The notes under the pieces are model-generated. The model saw nothing but the letters and a program-made list of their open reading frames with translations. It made no database searches and was not told where the DNA came from. The translations under genes and the position numbers were made by a program. From the NCBI GenBank assembly GCA_934454585.1, contig CAKSFP010000016.1:1-64000 (forward strand): DNA of 64,000 nucleotides. The letters are read 5' to 3'. Below, piece after piece: positions 15,683 to 23,163 of the stretch (within the stretch, counting starts at the first letter, position 1; the number at the start of each line of letters is the position of its first letter). This stretch comes from an uncultured Clostridia bacterium. GTDB taxonomy: Bacteria; Bacillota; Clostridia; UMGS1810.

Positions 15683-16375
15683 TTATTCCGTTGCCTCTCT
15701 TATAAACAACGATGTGAGAAATACAAACACATATGCCTGGATAAGTCCGTCGAACACATCGAAATACAAACTGAACGGTATCGGGAGAATGAGACCGCAC
15801 AGATGCTTGATAATCTCCATAATTACGAACGCACCGAGGACATTTCCGAAAAGTCGCATACACAGCGACAGCGGACGGATGACAATCTCAAGCACATTGA
15901 GCGGAGCGACTATCGCTATCGGCTCGGCAAAACTCTTTGCCCAGCGTTTGACTCCCTTTGCCCTTATGCCTGCCGCCTCTATGAGGATTATGCTCATTAT
16001 CGCCAGAGCGGCGGTAACATTGAGATCCTTCGTCGGCGGTTTGAATCCGCAAAGACCGATTAAGTTTGCCACGGCAAGATATATAAGCACCGTGACGATA
16101 TACTGCGCATACTGTGCCGCACCCTCGCCGAGCATATCTTCCGCCATGCTCTGAAGTTTTGTCACGACAAATTCCAGTGCGACCTGGCGTTTGCCGGGGT
16201 TTTTTACTTTGAGGTTGCGCGTGAGGAGTATTGCGACAACGGTGAGTGCCGCCATGATTATCCATGTGACAACAATGGATTCGTTAATGTCTATTGTGCC
16301 AAGGTGGGGTATATTAAAGCTGAACACCGCCTTACACTCCAGTTGGTCTTTCAGTTCCTCTGCCAGAGTTCTCAT
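15683..16375 (-). CDS. atpB: F0 ATP synthase a subunit
   Basis: A 230-residue membrane protein with about five or six helices. The essential arginine lies in RPLSLCMRLFGN, the usual a-subunit signature, and the last helix holds the conserved Gln in GLIQAYVFVFLTSLF. I prefer the ATG ten bases after GGAAG; a GTG three codons earlier is possible. First gene of the operon; no atpI or atpZ precedes it. Confidence 0.95.
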   Translation of the reverse strand: MRTLAEELKDQLECKAVFSFNIPHLGTIDINESIVVTWIIMAALTVVAILLTRNLKVKNPGKRQVALEFVVTKLQSMAEDMLGEGAAQYAQYIVTVLIYLAVANLIGLCGFKPPTKDLNVTAALAIMSIILIEAAGIRAKGVKRWAKSFAEPIAIVAPLNVLEIVIRPLSLCMRLFGNVLGAFVIMEIIKHLCGLILPIPFSLYFDVFDGLIQAYVFVFLTSLFIREATE

Positions 16376-16471
16376 GTTTCTCACTTCCTTTCAGGGTGAT
16401 TTTGATACTAAAAAACTGCGTCATCTTGCATTGTATATCAGATGTCGCAGAGTTTCAAAGTTCATGTCATT

Positions 16472-16500
16472 AATATATCACAAAAAGTGCGATTAATCAA
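16472..16500 (-). promoter_or_regulatory. ATP synthase operon promoter
   Basis: On the minus strand TTGATT, 17-base spacer, TATATT, about 95 bases upstream of atpB. It is back-to-back with the module C promoter at 16558. Confidence 0.7.
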
Positions 16501-16557
16501 TATTAATTATGCACAAAAAAAACCGCCATTTTATGCGCGGAAGGTTAATAAATTATA

Positions 16558-16586
16558 TTGATTTATTTGTTATTTTGGTATATAAT
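16558..16586 (+). promoter_or_regulatory. Toxin-like mRNA promoter, module C
   Basis: TTGATT, 17-base spacer, TATAAT, followed by the hairpin TGTCGA-N6-TCGACA (16592-16609), then GGCAAGACTGAAAACAG and GGGCGGTTT. Promoter and leader match those of modules A and B. Confidence 0.78.
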
Positions 16587-16780
16587 AGACTTGTCGATGT
16601 TTTTCGACATGGCAAGACTGAAAACAGCGTAAAAGCCGGGCGGTTTGGAGCGCTGTCCAAATCTTTGATTTGGGTCACGGCGCCCATGCGATAGCACCCC
16701 GTAACTTGTTTCGGTTCGGTGCGAACCGCTATGTCGCAACCACTACTCAACTAATGGTCGAGATTGGAGGTGTGACATAT

Positions 16781-16891
16781 ATGGATTGTGAATACATAAT
16801 ATCATTTATGATTCTTTTATTACTTTTGGTAATCTCCATAAAAAATAACACGCCCCGTCAAAGCCGTGTTATTTTTATAACGCTTATTTGA
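16781..16891 (+). CDS. 36-aa hydrophobic toxin-like peptide, module C
   Basis: ATG lies ten bases after GGAGG. The peptide starts MDCEYI, has a hydrophobic run ISFMILLLLLVISI and then a basic stretch KNNTPRQSR with a second hydrophobic end. A 12-bp hairpin with T runs on both strands (16841-16876) lies inside the 3' third of the frame, so the mRNA may end before the stop codon or the real tail may be shorter. The leader of about 185 bases, the 5' hairpin and the convergent antisense promoter at 16927-16955 match modules A and B at 8-9.5 kb. The peptide sequence itself is unlike theirs. Confidence 0.6.
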   Translation: MDCEYIISFMILLLLLVISIKNNTPRQSRVIFITLI

Positions 16892-16920
16892 CATAACCGT
16901 TTGAGGTCTTGCCTTTTTGT
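16838..16920 (-). ncRNA. Candidate antitoxin antisense RNA, module C
   Basis: Predicted from the minus-strand promoter at 16927-16955. It starts AAAATACAAAAAGGCAAGAC then CTCAAACGGTTA, the same as modules A and B, crosses the 3' end of the peptide gene and would stop at the bidirectional hairpin 16841-16876. The ends are estimates. Confidence 0.6.
16841..16876. terminator. Bidirectional terminator, module C
   Basis: AAAAATAACACG pairs with CGTGTTATTTTT; T runs follow on both strands. Shared by the convergent toxin-like mRNA and antisense RNA, the arrangement known from the Fst/par type I system. Confidence 0.8.
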
Positions 16921-16926
16921 ATTTTC

Positions 16927-16955
16927 AGTATACATCATTAATTACGATTTGTCAA
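16927..16955 (-). promoter_or_regulatory. Antisense RNA promoter, module C
   Basis: On the minus strand TTGACA, 17-base spacer, TATACT. The boxes, spacing and downstream 30 bases match the antisense promoters at 7963 and 9088. Confidence 0.8.
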
Positions 16956-16969
16956 TAATTTTTTTGTAA

Positions 16970-16998
16970 AAAGGACACCGAGAAATTCGGTGTCCTTT
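16970..16998 (-). terminator. Terminator downstream of the sugar-ABC ATPase
   Basis: AAAGGACACCGA and TCGGTGTCCTTT form a 12-bp stem; on the minus strand it is followed by TTAC, making a T run of five. From here to 17176 I see only short inverted motifs (GAGTAAATT/GATTTACTC) and no gene. Confidence 0.7.
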
Positions 16999-17176
16999 AA
17001 TGAATTTTGTTTTTTAAGCACAAGGCTCAATAAAATCAGATACAGAATGTGCAATCTGAGTCCCGAGCGTTAAGGGCGCGGAATTTTGAGTGCAGTATGA
17101 GTAAATTGAATCCCGAAGGCGCATACAGATACGCCGAGCGGTGAGATTTACTCGTAATGTGCCAAAATTACCGTCC

Positions 17177-18289
17177 TTAATTGAGGAGTGCTACCTCTGT
17201 TTCCTTATCAAACAGATGAATCTTGTTGATATCAATACCAATCTTGATGTCATCGCCTGCTTTAACCGCACTTCTCGGATTTACACGAGCAGTGAAGTTA
17301 TTTTCATGAACTTTCATGTAGAGATAAGTCTCCGCACCGAGCATCTCGGTAACTTCAACATGAGCATCGATAATTGAATCCGGGCTGGAAGCAAGGAATG
17401 TCTCTTCGTCGTGCATATCCTCAGGTCTGATACCGAGGATCACTTCTCTGTTCACGCAATTAGCTTCTCTAACCTTTGTTGCAACACCATCCGGAAGTTT
17501 GATTTTGTTTGTACCGAACTCAAGAGAGATTGTGCCGTCTTCCTCTTTAACATCGCAGGTAACAAAGTTCATCTGCGGGCTGCCGATAAATCCGGCAACA
17601 AACATATTGCAAGGTTTGTTGTAAAGGTTAACCGGTGTGTCTATCTGCTGAACAAAACCATCTTTCATAACAATGATTCTTGAACCCATTGTCAAAGCCT
17701 CGGTCTGGTCGTGTGTTACATAGATGAATGTTGTCTGCAGTCTCTTGTGGAGTTTGCTGATCTCTGTTCTCATCTGTACTCTGAGTTTTGCGTCGAGGTT
17801 TGAGAGAGGCTCATCCATGAGGAACACCTTAGGCTCACGCACGATGGCACGACCAAGAGCAACACGCTGTCTCTGTCCGCCGGAGAGAGCCTTCGGCTTT
17901 CTGTCAAGGAGATGTTCTATGTCGAGAATCTTCGCAGCCTCAACAACTCTTCTCTTGATTTCATCCTTAGGAGTCTTTCTCAATTTAAGACCGAAAGCCA
18001 TGTTCTCGTAAACGGTCATGTGCGGATAGAGAGCATAGTTCTGGAAAACCATGGCTATATCTCTGTCCTTTGGAGCTACATCGTTAACGAGCTGATCGCC
18101 TATGTACAGCTCACCTTCGGAGATTTCTTCAAGACCCGCAATCATTCTCAGAGTGGTAGATTTACCGCAGCCGGAAGGACCTACAAGCACGATGAATTCC
18201 TTATCGTCTATATCAAGACAGAAATCGGAAACTGCTGTAACGCCGCCGGCATACTTCTTGTAAATATGTTGTAAACTTAAACTTGCCAT
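17177..18289 (-). CDS. ugpC: Carbohydrate ABC transporter ATPase (UgpC/MsmX type)
   Basis: A 370-residue ATPase that powers sugar-uptake permeases. Walker A GPSGCGKST, signature LSGGQRQRVALGRA, Walker B VFLMDEPLSNLDAKLR and His in YVTHDQTEA are all present, followed by the C-terminal TOBE/regulatory domain (about 240-370; GIRPEDMHDEE). It stands alone with no permease or binding protein nearby, as for the shared multi-sugar ATPase MsmX of Bacillus, so it may serve several transporters encoded elsewhere. Strong ribosome site AGGAGG. Confidence 0.93.
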   Translation of the reverse strand: MASLSLQHIYKKYAGGVTAVSDFCLDIDDKEFIVLVGPSGCGKSTTLRMIAGLEEISEGELYIGDQLVNDVAPKDRDIAMVFQNYALYPHMTVYENMAFGLKLRKTPKDEIKRRVVEAAKILDIEHLLDRKPKALSGGQRQRVALGRAIVREPKVFLMDEPLSNLDAKLRVQMRTEISKLHKRLQTTFIYVTHDQTEALTMGSRIIVMKDGFVQQIDTPVNLYNKPCNMFVAGFIGSPQMNFVTCDVKEEDGTISLEFGTNKIKLPDGVATKVREANCVNREVILGIRPEDMHDEETFLASSPDSIIDAHVEVTEMLGAETYLYMKVHENNFTARVNPRSAVKAGDDIKIGIDINKIHLFDKETEVALLN

Positions 18290-18342
18290 AATTCTATATA
18301 CCTCCTGAAAAATTACGCTATCGCATATTTCTTTATGCTAAT

Positions 18343-18372
18343 AATATAACACAAATCAGCGCAAAATGACAA
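18343..18372 (-). promoter_or_regulatory. Promoter of the sugar-ABC ATPase gene
   Basis: On the minus strand TTGTCA, 18-base spacer, TATATT, about 55 bases upstream of the start. The rest of the gap to serS (18373-18620) is AT-rich and holds no gene I can support. Confidence 0.6.
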
Positions 18373-18620
18373 TGGTTATTTTAACAAAATATTATTGCTT
18401 ATTCGGGGCACTTTGCACAAAAGCCGTCAAGCCCCGAAAATACTTGAATTTTTGCGAATTTTTCTTATTATTTTTGCACAAAAAATTCTCATATTGTTTT
18501 ATGCACACTTGTTTATTTTCCCTCTCAAACTCAATTGTGTGCAAACAAAAAACAAATATTTGTTAGATGTGCACAACCGAGAAAATTAGCACATAATTTT
18601 ACGCGGATTTTTAGTGAATT

Positions 18621-19895
18621 TTACTTTTCTATTTTAGTTTTTCCGCCCATATAGGGTACAAGAACATCCGGAATTGTGATTGTTCCGTCCTCATTCTGGT
18701 AGTTTTCCAAAATTGCCGCAACTGTTCTGCCGATTGCAACGCCGCTGCCGTTTAGTGTGTGCACAAACTGAGCTTTGTCTTTGGGATTTCTCTTAAACTT
18801 AATGTTCGCTCTCCTTGCCTGGAAGTCCTCAAAATTTGAACATGACGATATTTCCACAAATCTGTTGTAGCTGGGCATCCACACTTCTATATCATATTTT
18901 TTTGCCGCAGTGAAACCAAGATCACCGACACATATTTTTACCACTCTGTAAGGAATCTTAAGAAGCTGCAAAACTTTTTCGGCATCCCTTGTGAGTTTTT
19001 CGAGTTCCTCATAAGAAGTCTCCGGATCGGCAAATTTAACAAGCTCAACCTTGTTGAACTGATGCTGACGGATAAGACCCCTTGTATCCCGTCCCGCAGA
19101 TCCTGCTTCGGCACGGAAACAAGCTGAATATGCCACATGCTTTATCGGCAAATCTGCACCGTCAAGAATCTCGTCACGATACATATTTGTAACCGGCACT
19201 TCGGCTGTGGGAATGAGAAAATACTCAGTTCCGGCAACCTTGAACGCATCTTCTTCAAACTTAGGCAACTGACCCGTACCTACCATACTTCTCCTGTGCA
19301 CCATATAGGGCGGAAAAATTTCCTTGTATCCGCTCTCCGTGGTGTGAGTGTCGAGATAAAAATTAATTATTGCTCTCTCCAGGCGCGCTCCCATGCCTTT
19401 GTAATAAGTAAATCTTGCGCCTGTAACCTTGGCAGCTCTCGGAACATCGAGAATATCCAGTTCCGCACCGAGATCCCAATGTGCCTTGGGTTCAAAATCA
19501 AACTTTGTCGGCTCCATAAATCTGCGCACTTCCACATTATCCTCGTCTGTGTCTCCGTCCGGTACATCATCACAGGGAATATTGGGGATAGAATACATTA
19601 TCTCATCTATCTTAACATCAAGGTCTTTTACCTTTTCGTCGTCCGCTTTTATTTTTTCGGAAAGTTCCTTCATCTCGGCAAATATCGGAGTCACATCCTC
19701 GCCGTTCTTTTTCATCACAGGGATTTTCTTGCTCTCCTCATTCTGCCTTGCTTTAATCTGTTCCACCTGGTAAAGAATTTCTCTCTTTTGTGCGTCCAGT
19801 TCCAGAAGCTTGTCCACATCAATATCCATTTTTCTGCGTGCAAGTGCAGCTTTGACAATCTCCGGATGATTTCTTATCAATTTAATATCTAACAT
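18621..19895 (-). CDS. serS: Seryl-tRNA synthetase
   Basis: A 424-residue class II synthetase that charges tRNA-Ser, including the two tRNAs at 2.5 kb. The N-terminal coiled-coil arm (about 30-105) is followed by motif 2 FRAEAGSAGRDTRGLIRQHQF and motif 3 GSGVAIGRTVAAILENYQ. No T-box leader is visible; the gene begins 16 bases after a small membrane-protein gene and is probably cotranscribed with it. Confidence 0.98.
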   Translation of the reverse strand: MLDIKLIRNHPEIVKAALARRKMDIDVDKLLELDAQKREILYQVEQIKARQNEESKKIPVMKKNGEDVTPIFAEMKELSEKIKADDEKVKDLDVKIDEIMYSIPNIPCDDVPDGDTDEDNVEVRRFMEPTKFDFEPKAHWDLGAELDILDVPRAAKVTGARFTYYKGMGARLERAIINFYLDTHTTESGYKEIFPPYMVHRRSMVGTGQLPKFEEDAFKVAGTEYFLIPTAEVPVTNMYRDEILDGADLPIKHVAYSACFRAEAGSAGRDTRGLIRQHQFNKVELVKFADPETSYEELEKLTRDAEKVLQLLKIPYRVVKICVGDLGFTAAKKYDIEVWMPSYNRFVEISSCSNFEDFQARRANIKFKRNPKDKAQFVHTLNGSGVAIGRTVAAILENYQNEDGTITIPDVLVPYMGGKTKIEK

Positions 19896-19911
19896 CTGTT
19901 TTGCATCTCCC

Positions 19912-20319
19912 TTATTTGATAATCTTATTATAAATATACAACTGCTGTTCTGTCAACTGTTGTTTGTCGATTTGTGCAATTTTTTGTTCGGCCTCGTCAT
20001 GTTTTCCGTTCTCGTCAAGTATAAGTGCATTAATAAGCAAATCCGTTGTGTTTGATTCCGCCTCAAGTGCAGCAATTTTTACCTCGTTGTCGGCAATCTC
20101 TTTTTTGCTTGTTTCGAGTTCATTGTTTATTACCTTCATGCTGTCGGTGAGGGTCTGATACTGTTCTGTTATCTCAACCAGGTTTTGTTTTATTCCCTGA
20201 TTCTCGGCAATCTGTTTCGCATAGTTATTTTGTGTCAGTCCGGCAAACAAAATAAGCACCAATGCAAACGAAAACAAAATTGCAATATAAATTAGTAAAA
20301 ATTTCGTATTCTTTTTCAT
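19912..20319 (-). CDS. Small membrane protein with coiled coil
   Basis: A 135-residue protein: a basic start, one membrane helix (FLLIYIAILFSFALVLILFAG), then a coiled coil (about 35-95) and a short C-terminal helix pair resembling a single TPR-like unit (ALILDENGKHDEAEQKIAQI). The soluble part is predicted outside the membrane if the N-terminus is in. It precedes serS by 16 bases. I do not recognise a family. Confidence 0.75.
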   Translation of the reverse strand: MKKNTKFLLIYIAILFSFALVLILFAGLTQNNYAKQIAENQGIKQNLVEITEQYQTLTDSMKVINNELETSKKEIADNEVKIAALEAESNTTDLLINALILDENGKHDEAEQKIAQIDKQQLTEQQLYIYNKIIK

Positions 20320-20456
20320 TTTTTATTTTCCGCCTTTCTTTTTCGGAGATATATGCTTAAAACACTCAAAAATAGATTTTAAGACATTTTTAATTTCAAA
20401 TGTAAATTTATATTATGTATATATTTTTAATGCAGCAGAATGAATATAATTTTACA

Positions 20457-21338
20457 TTATTTGTTTGTAGATTCTATAATTTTTACAATTCTTTCAAGAT
20501 CGTCGTTGGAATAATAATCTATAGTTATTTTTCCTTTTCCATTATTATTTGAGATTTTCACTTTAGTAGAAAACAAATCCGAGATTTTTTTCTCTGTTCC
20601 CTCGATGGCAAGTTGAAAATTCAAATCTGTTTTTTTCTTATTTTCTTTCTTTTCTTTTGGCTTTTTTACAAGCTTTTCGAGTTCCCTCACACTCATGTTA
20701 TTATCGACAACCAACTGCGCAAAATTATCTCTGATACTTTCATCGTCCACCCCAAGCAAAACTTTTGCGTGTCCAACGCTTATCTTGCCGTCGGCAAGCA
20801 GCGAAGCACATTTTTTACCCAGATTAAGAAGTCGGAGAGAATTTGCAATTCCGCTGCGGCTCTTCGAAATCTTTTGAGATATCTCTTCCTGGGTAAGACT
20901 GTAGTCGTCCATAAGTTTTCTGTAGCCGAGTGCCTCCTCTATCGGGTTGAGATCCTGTCGCTGAAGATTCTCTATCAGAGCAATTTCACAAACCTTCATT
21001 TCATCATAATCTTTTATAATGGAAGGAATAGTTTTTTTACCGGCGAGTTTTGACGCTCTCCAACGGCGCTCACCGGCGATTATTTTGTAAAATCCGTTTT
21101 CGGAGCGGTGAACCAATATTGGTGTTATAACACCGTGTTCTTTTATGGATTCGGCAAGCTGATTGAGTTGTTCGTCATCGAATGATTTTCTCGGTTGTTC
21201 TCCGTTTGGTTCTATGTCCATAATTTTGAGTTCATTTACAACCTCGCCGTCAATCGGTGCCGATTCAGACTCTATATCTGTTTTGAACAAAGAATCAAGA
21301 CCTCTGCCGAGACCTGTTTTTACTGTCTTTTTAGGCAT
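20457..21338 (-). CDS. parB: ParB/Spo0J chromosome partition protein
   Basis: A 293-residue CTP-dependent parS-binding clamp. It starts MPKKTVKTGLGRGLDSLF, typical of Spo0J, with the N-terminal motifs NGEQPRKSFDD and GERRWRASKLAG, the HTH region TQEEISQKISKSRSGIAN and a C-terminal dimer domain. The ATG behind GAAAGGAG is preferred; the longer open frame upstream only reads into a MITE-like element. It lies downstream of parA, separated from it by that element and an inverted repeat. Confidence 0.95.
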   Translation of the reverse strand: MPKKTVKTGLGRGLDSLFKTDIESESAPIDGEVVNELKIMDIEPNGEQPRKSFDDEQLNQLAESIKEHGVITPILVHRSENGFYKIIAGERRWRASKLAGKKTIPSIIKDYDEMKVCEIALIENLQRQDLNPIEEALGYRKLMDDYSLTQEEISQKISKSRSGIANSLRLLNLGKKCASLLADGKISVGHAKVLLGVDDESIRDNFAQLVVDNNMSVRELEKLVKKPKEKKENKKKTDLNFQLAIEGTEKKISDLFSTKVKISNNNGKGKITIDYYSNDDLERIVKIIESTNK

Positions 21339-21364
21339 TTGTTTCTCCTTTCGTATGTATGTTT

Positions 21365-21673
21365 TAGCCGTTTGTAAAATTACTAAAATGCACATTATAG
21401 GCACATTTCAATTGTATAAACAGGTTTAGTTTTCTCCACTTTGTGAATCCCACCACCGCCTTTTTCGAATGATTATTATTTTAACATTAAAATAATAATC
21501 ATTCGGGCGGTCCCCCTCCCTTTAAGGCAAGGGAGGCTTTCTCCATCAGCACAAACTGTCGACCGAGCGAAAGGCTCCCTTGCTAAAGGGAGCTGGCGGC
21601 GTAGCCGTCTGAGGAATTCAAAAAACGCAAAAAGTTATCCACAATTTTTAGCTCTCAATTTTACAATCGACTG
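21365..21673. mobile_element. MITE-like element, copy 2
   Basis: Inverted relative to copy 1. It begins TAGCCGTTTGTAAAATTAC and ends with the complement of CAGTCGATTGTAAAATTG. No target duplication is visible. It holds the CTCCCTT hairpins, an AT-rich palindrome (21468-21505) and a perfect DnaA-box match TTATCCACA at 21635-21643. Confidence 0.75.
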
Positions 21674-21710
21674 ATCAATGAAATATTTAAGCGATTAGTT
21701 CGGGGCGAGA

Positions 21711-21791
21711 GGGTGTATATTTTATTTTGAGCGAGCGAGTTCAGTGCTACTGCACTGCTGTCTGAGCGAGCCAAAATAAAATATATACCCC
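21711..21791. repeat. Inverted repeat with 19-bp arms (E2)
   Basis: Arms GGGTGTATATTTTATTTTG and CAAAATAAAATATATACCC (one mismatch) enclose a short GAGCGAG...CTGAGCGAG core. It ends 15 bases from the parA stop and may terminate parA transcription. Confidence 0.8.
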
Positions 21792-21806
21792 GAGCCGCCA
21801 CACAAA

Positions 21807-22574
21807 TTATTTTTTATTTGCCTTTATCACTTCGCGTGCAAGAGAGAGATAACTCTCGCAGCCTTTTGATGCACTGTCATAGGCGTTTATAGGCAGACCG
21901 TAACTCGGTGCCTCACTCAAGCGCACATTTCTCGGTATCACCGATCTATACAGTTTTGCACCGTAATATTTTTTAACTTCATCAGCCACCTGAACCGAAA
22001 GATTTGTGCGGGTATCATACATTGTAAGAACAATTCCCTCTATATCCAGACTTTTATTCATCTGTTGTTTGACCATGCGTATAGTATTGGTCAACTGGCT
22101 GAGTCCTTCCAGTGCATAGTATTCACACTGGATCGGTATTATTATGCTGTCGGCACATACAAACGAATTAAGTGTGATGAGTCCGAGTGACGGCGGACAA
22201 TCTATGATGACAAAATCATAGTCATCTTTAATCTGAGATACAGCGTCTTTAAGACGCGTCTCTCTGTTATCGGCAGATACAAGCTCAATCTCCGCACCGG
22301 CAAGATCTATGCTTGACGGACAAATGTACAGTTTACCGTGCTCCGTCTTTACGACAACATCATCCATTTTTTCTTCATTTATTATAACATCATATATTGA
22401 TTTATCGAGTTCCGTTCGCTCTATACCGACACCGCTTGTTGCGTTTCCCTGGGGGTCAGTATCTATAAGAAGAACTTTTTTGCCGAGCTGAGCAAGGCAC
22501 GAACTAAGATTGACCGAGGTTGTTGTCTTGCCTACGCCTCCTTTCTGATTGGCTATAGCAATACACTTTCCCAT
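21807..22574 (-). CDS. parA: ParA/Soj partition ATPase
   Basis: A 255-residue MinD/ParA ATPase that works with ParB on parS DNA and can influence DnaA. The deviant Walker A is KGGVGKTTTSVNL, with the switch motif DTDPQGNATSG and the DCPPSLGLIT Walker B region. The start is the ATG five bases after AGAGGTGA; a GTG three codons earlier overlaps that site. A parS-like site lies about 60 bases upstream. Confidence 0.96.
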   Translation of the reverse strand: MGKCIAIANQKGGVGKTTTSVNLSSCLAQLGKKVLLIDTDPQGNATSGVGIERTELDKSIYDVIINEEKMDDVVVKTEHGKLYICPSSIDLAGAEIELVSADNRETRLKDAVSQIKDDYDFVIIDCPPSLGLITLNSFVCADSIIIPIQCEYYALEGLSQLTNTIRMVKQQMNKSLDIEGIVLTMYDTRTNLSVQVADEVKKYYGAKLYRSVIPRNVRLSEAPSYGLPINAYDSASKGCESYLSLAREVIKANKK

Positions 22575-22632
22575 TAAATTCACCTCTTTTGTGAAAATCT
22601 AAAATTAATACTAATATATTATAACACATAAC

Positions 22633-22648
22633 TGTTCCACATGGAACA
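22633..22648. promoter_or_regulatory. parS-like site 1
   Basis: The perfect 16-bp palindrome TGTTCCACATGGAACA, close to the Firmicutes parS consensus TGTTNCACGTGAAACA but with CATG rather than CGTG at the centre. It lies upstream of parA. Confidence 0.85.
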
Positions 22649-22736
22649 TTTTTTTATAAAAAATATAGACAAAAATAAAATTTTATGATATAATACAATT
22701 ACCACATGATATAAATTATTTAATAAAAAGAATAAA

Positions 22737-23094
22737 TAGCGTTTGTAAAATTACCGAAATGCACATTGCAAGCGTATTTCAATAGTATAAACAAGTTTAG
22801 CTTTCTCCACTTTGTGAATCCCACCACCGCCTTTTTCGAATGATTATTATTTTAATGTTAAAATAATAATCATTCGGGCGGTCCCGTTCTCACCTCCGGT
22901 TCGGTCGGCGATAAACGGTTGCCACCGGCAACCATCGCCCCTTTAAGGCAAGGGAGGCTTTCTCCATCAGCACAAACTGTCGACCGAGCGAAAGGCTCCC
23001 TTGCTAAAGGGAGCTGGCGGCGTAGCCGTCTGAGGGATTCAAAAAGTGCAAAAAGTTATCCACATTTTTCAGCTCGTAATTTTACAATCCCCTA
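22737..23094. mobile_element. MITE-like element, copy 3
   Basis: A 358-bp element starting TAGCGTTTGTAAAATTAC and ending with the complement of TAGGGGATTGTAAAATTAC. A perfect 13-bp direct repeat TAAAAAGAATAAA flanks it (22724-22736 and 23095-23107). It contains an AT-rich palindrome (22837-22877), CTCCCTT hairpins and a DnaA-box match TTATCCACA at 23056-23064. It lies between parA and noc, with a parS-like site on each side. Confidence 0.85.
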
Positions 23095-23147
23095 TAAAAA
23101 GAATAAAGTGTGGATTAACAAAAAACCACACTTTATACTTTTTGAAA

Positions 23148-23163
23148 TGTTCCACATGGAACA
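23148..23163. promoter_or_regulatory. parS-like site 2
   Basis: A second TGTTCCACATGGAACA, identical to the site at 22633, directly after the noc-like gene stop. Two copies flanking the MITE suggest a ParB loading zone next to oriC. Confidence 0.85.

Noticed and set aside
16670..16780. Upstream extension of peptide C to 73 residues
   Set aside because: The extension reads through the structured leader and lacks a ribosome site; the ATG at 16781 has GGAGG at good spacing.
18366..18589. Short plus-strand frames of 64-66 codons between the sugar ATPase and serS
   Set aside because: AT-rich intergenic sequence with no ribosome site; the products are Phe/Leu-rich artefacts.
19896..20456. T-box riboswitch upstream of serS
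   Set aside because: Only 16 bases separate serS from the preceding gene and no T-box sequence or specifier stem is seen there or upstream of that gene.
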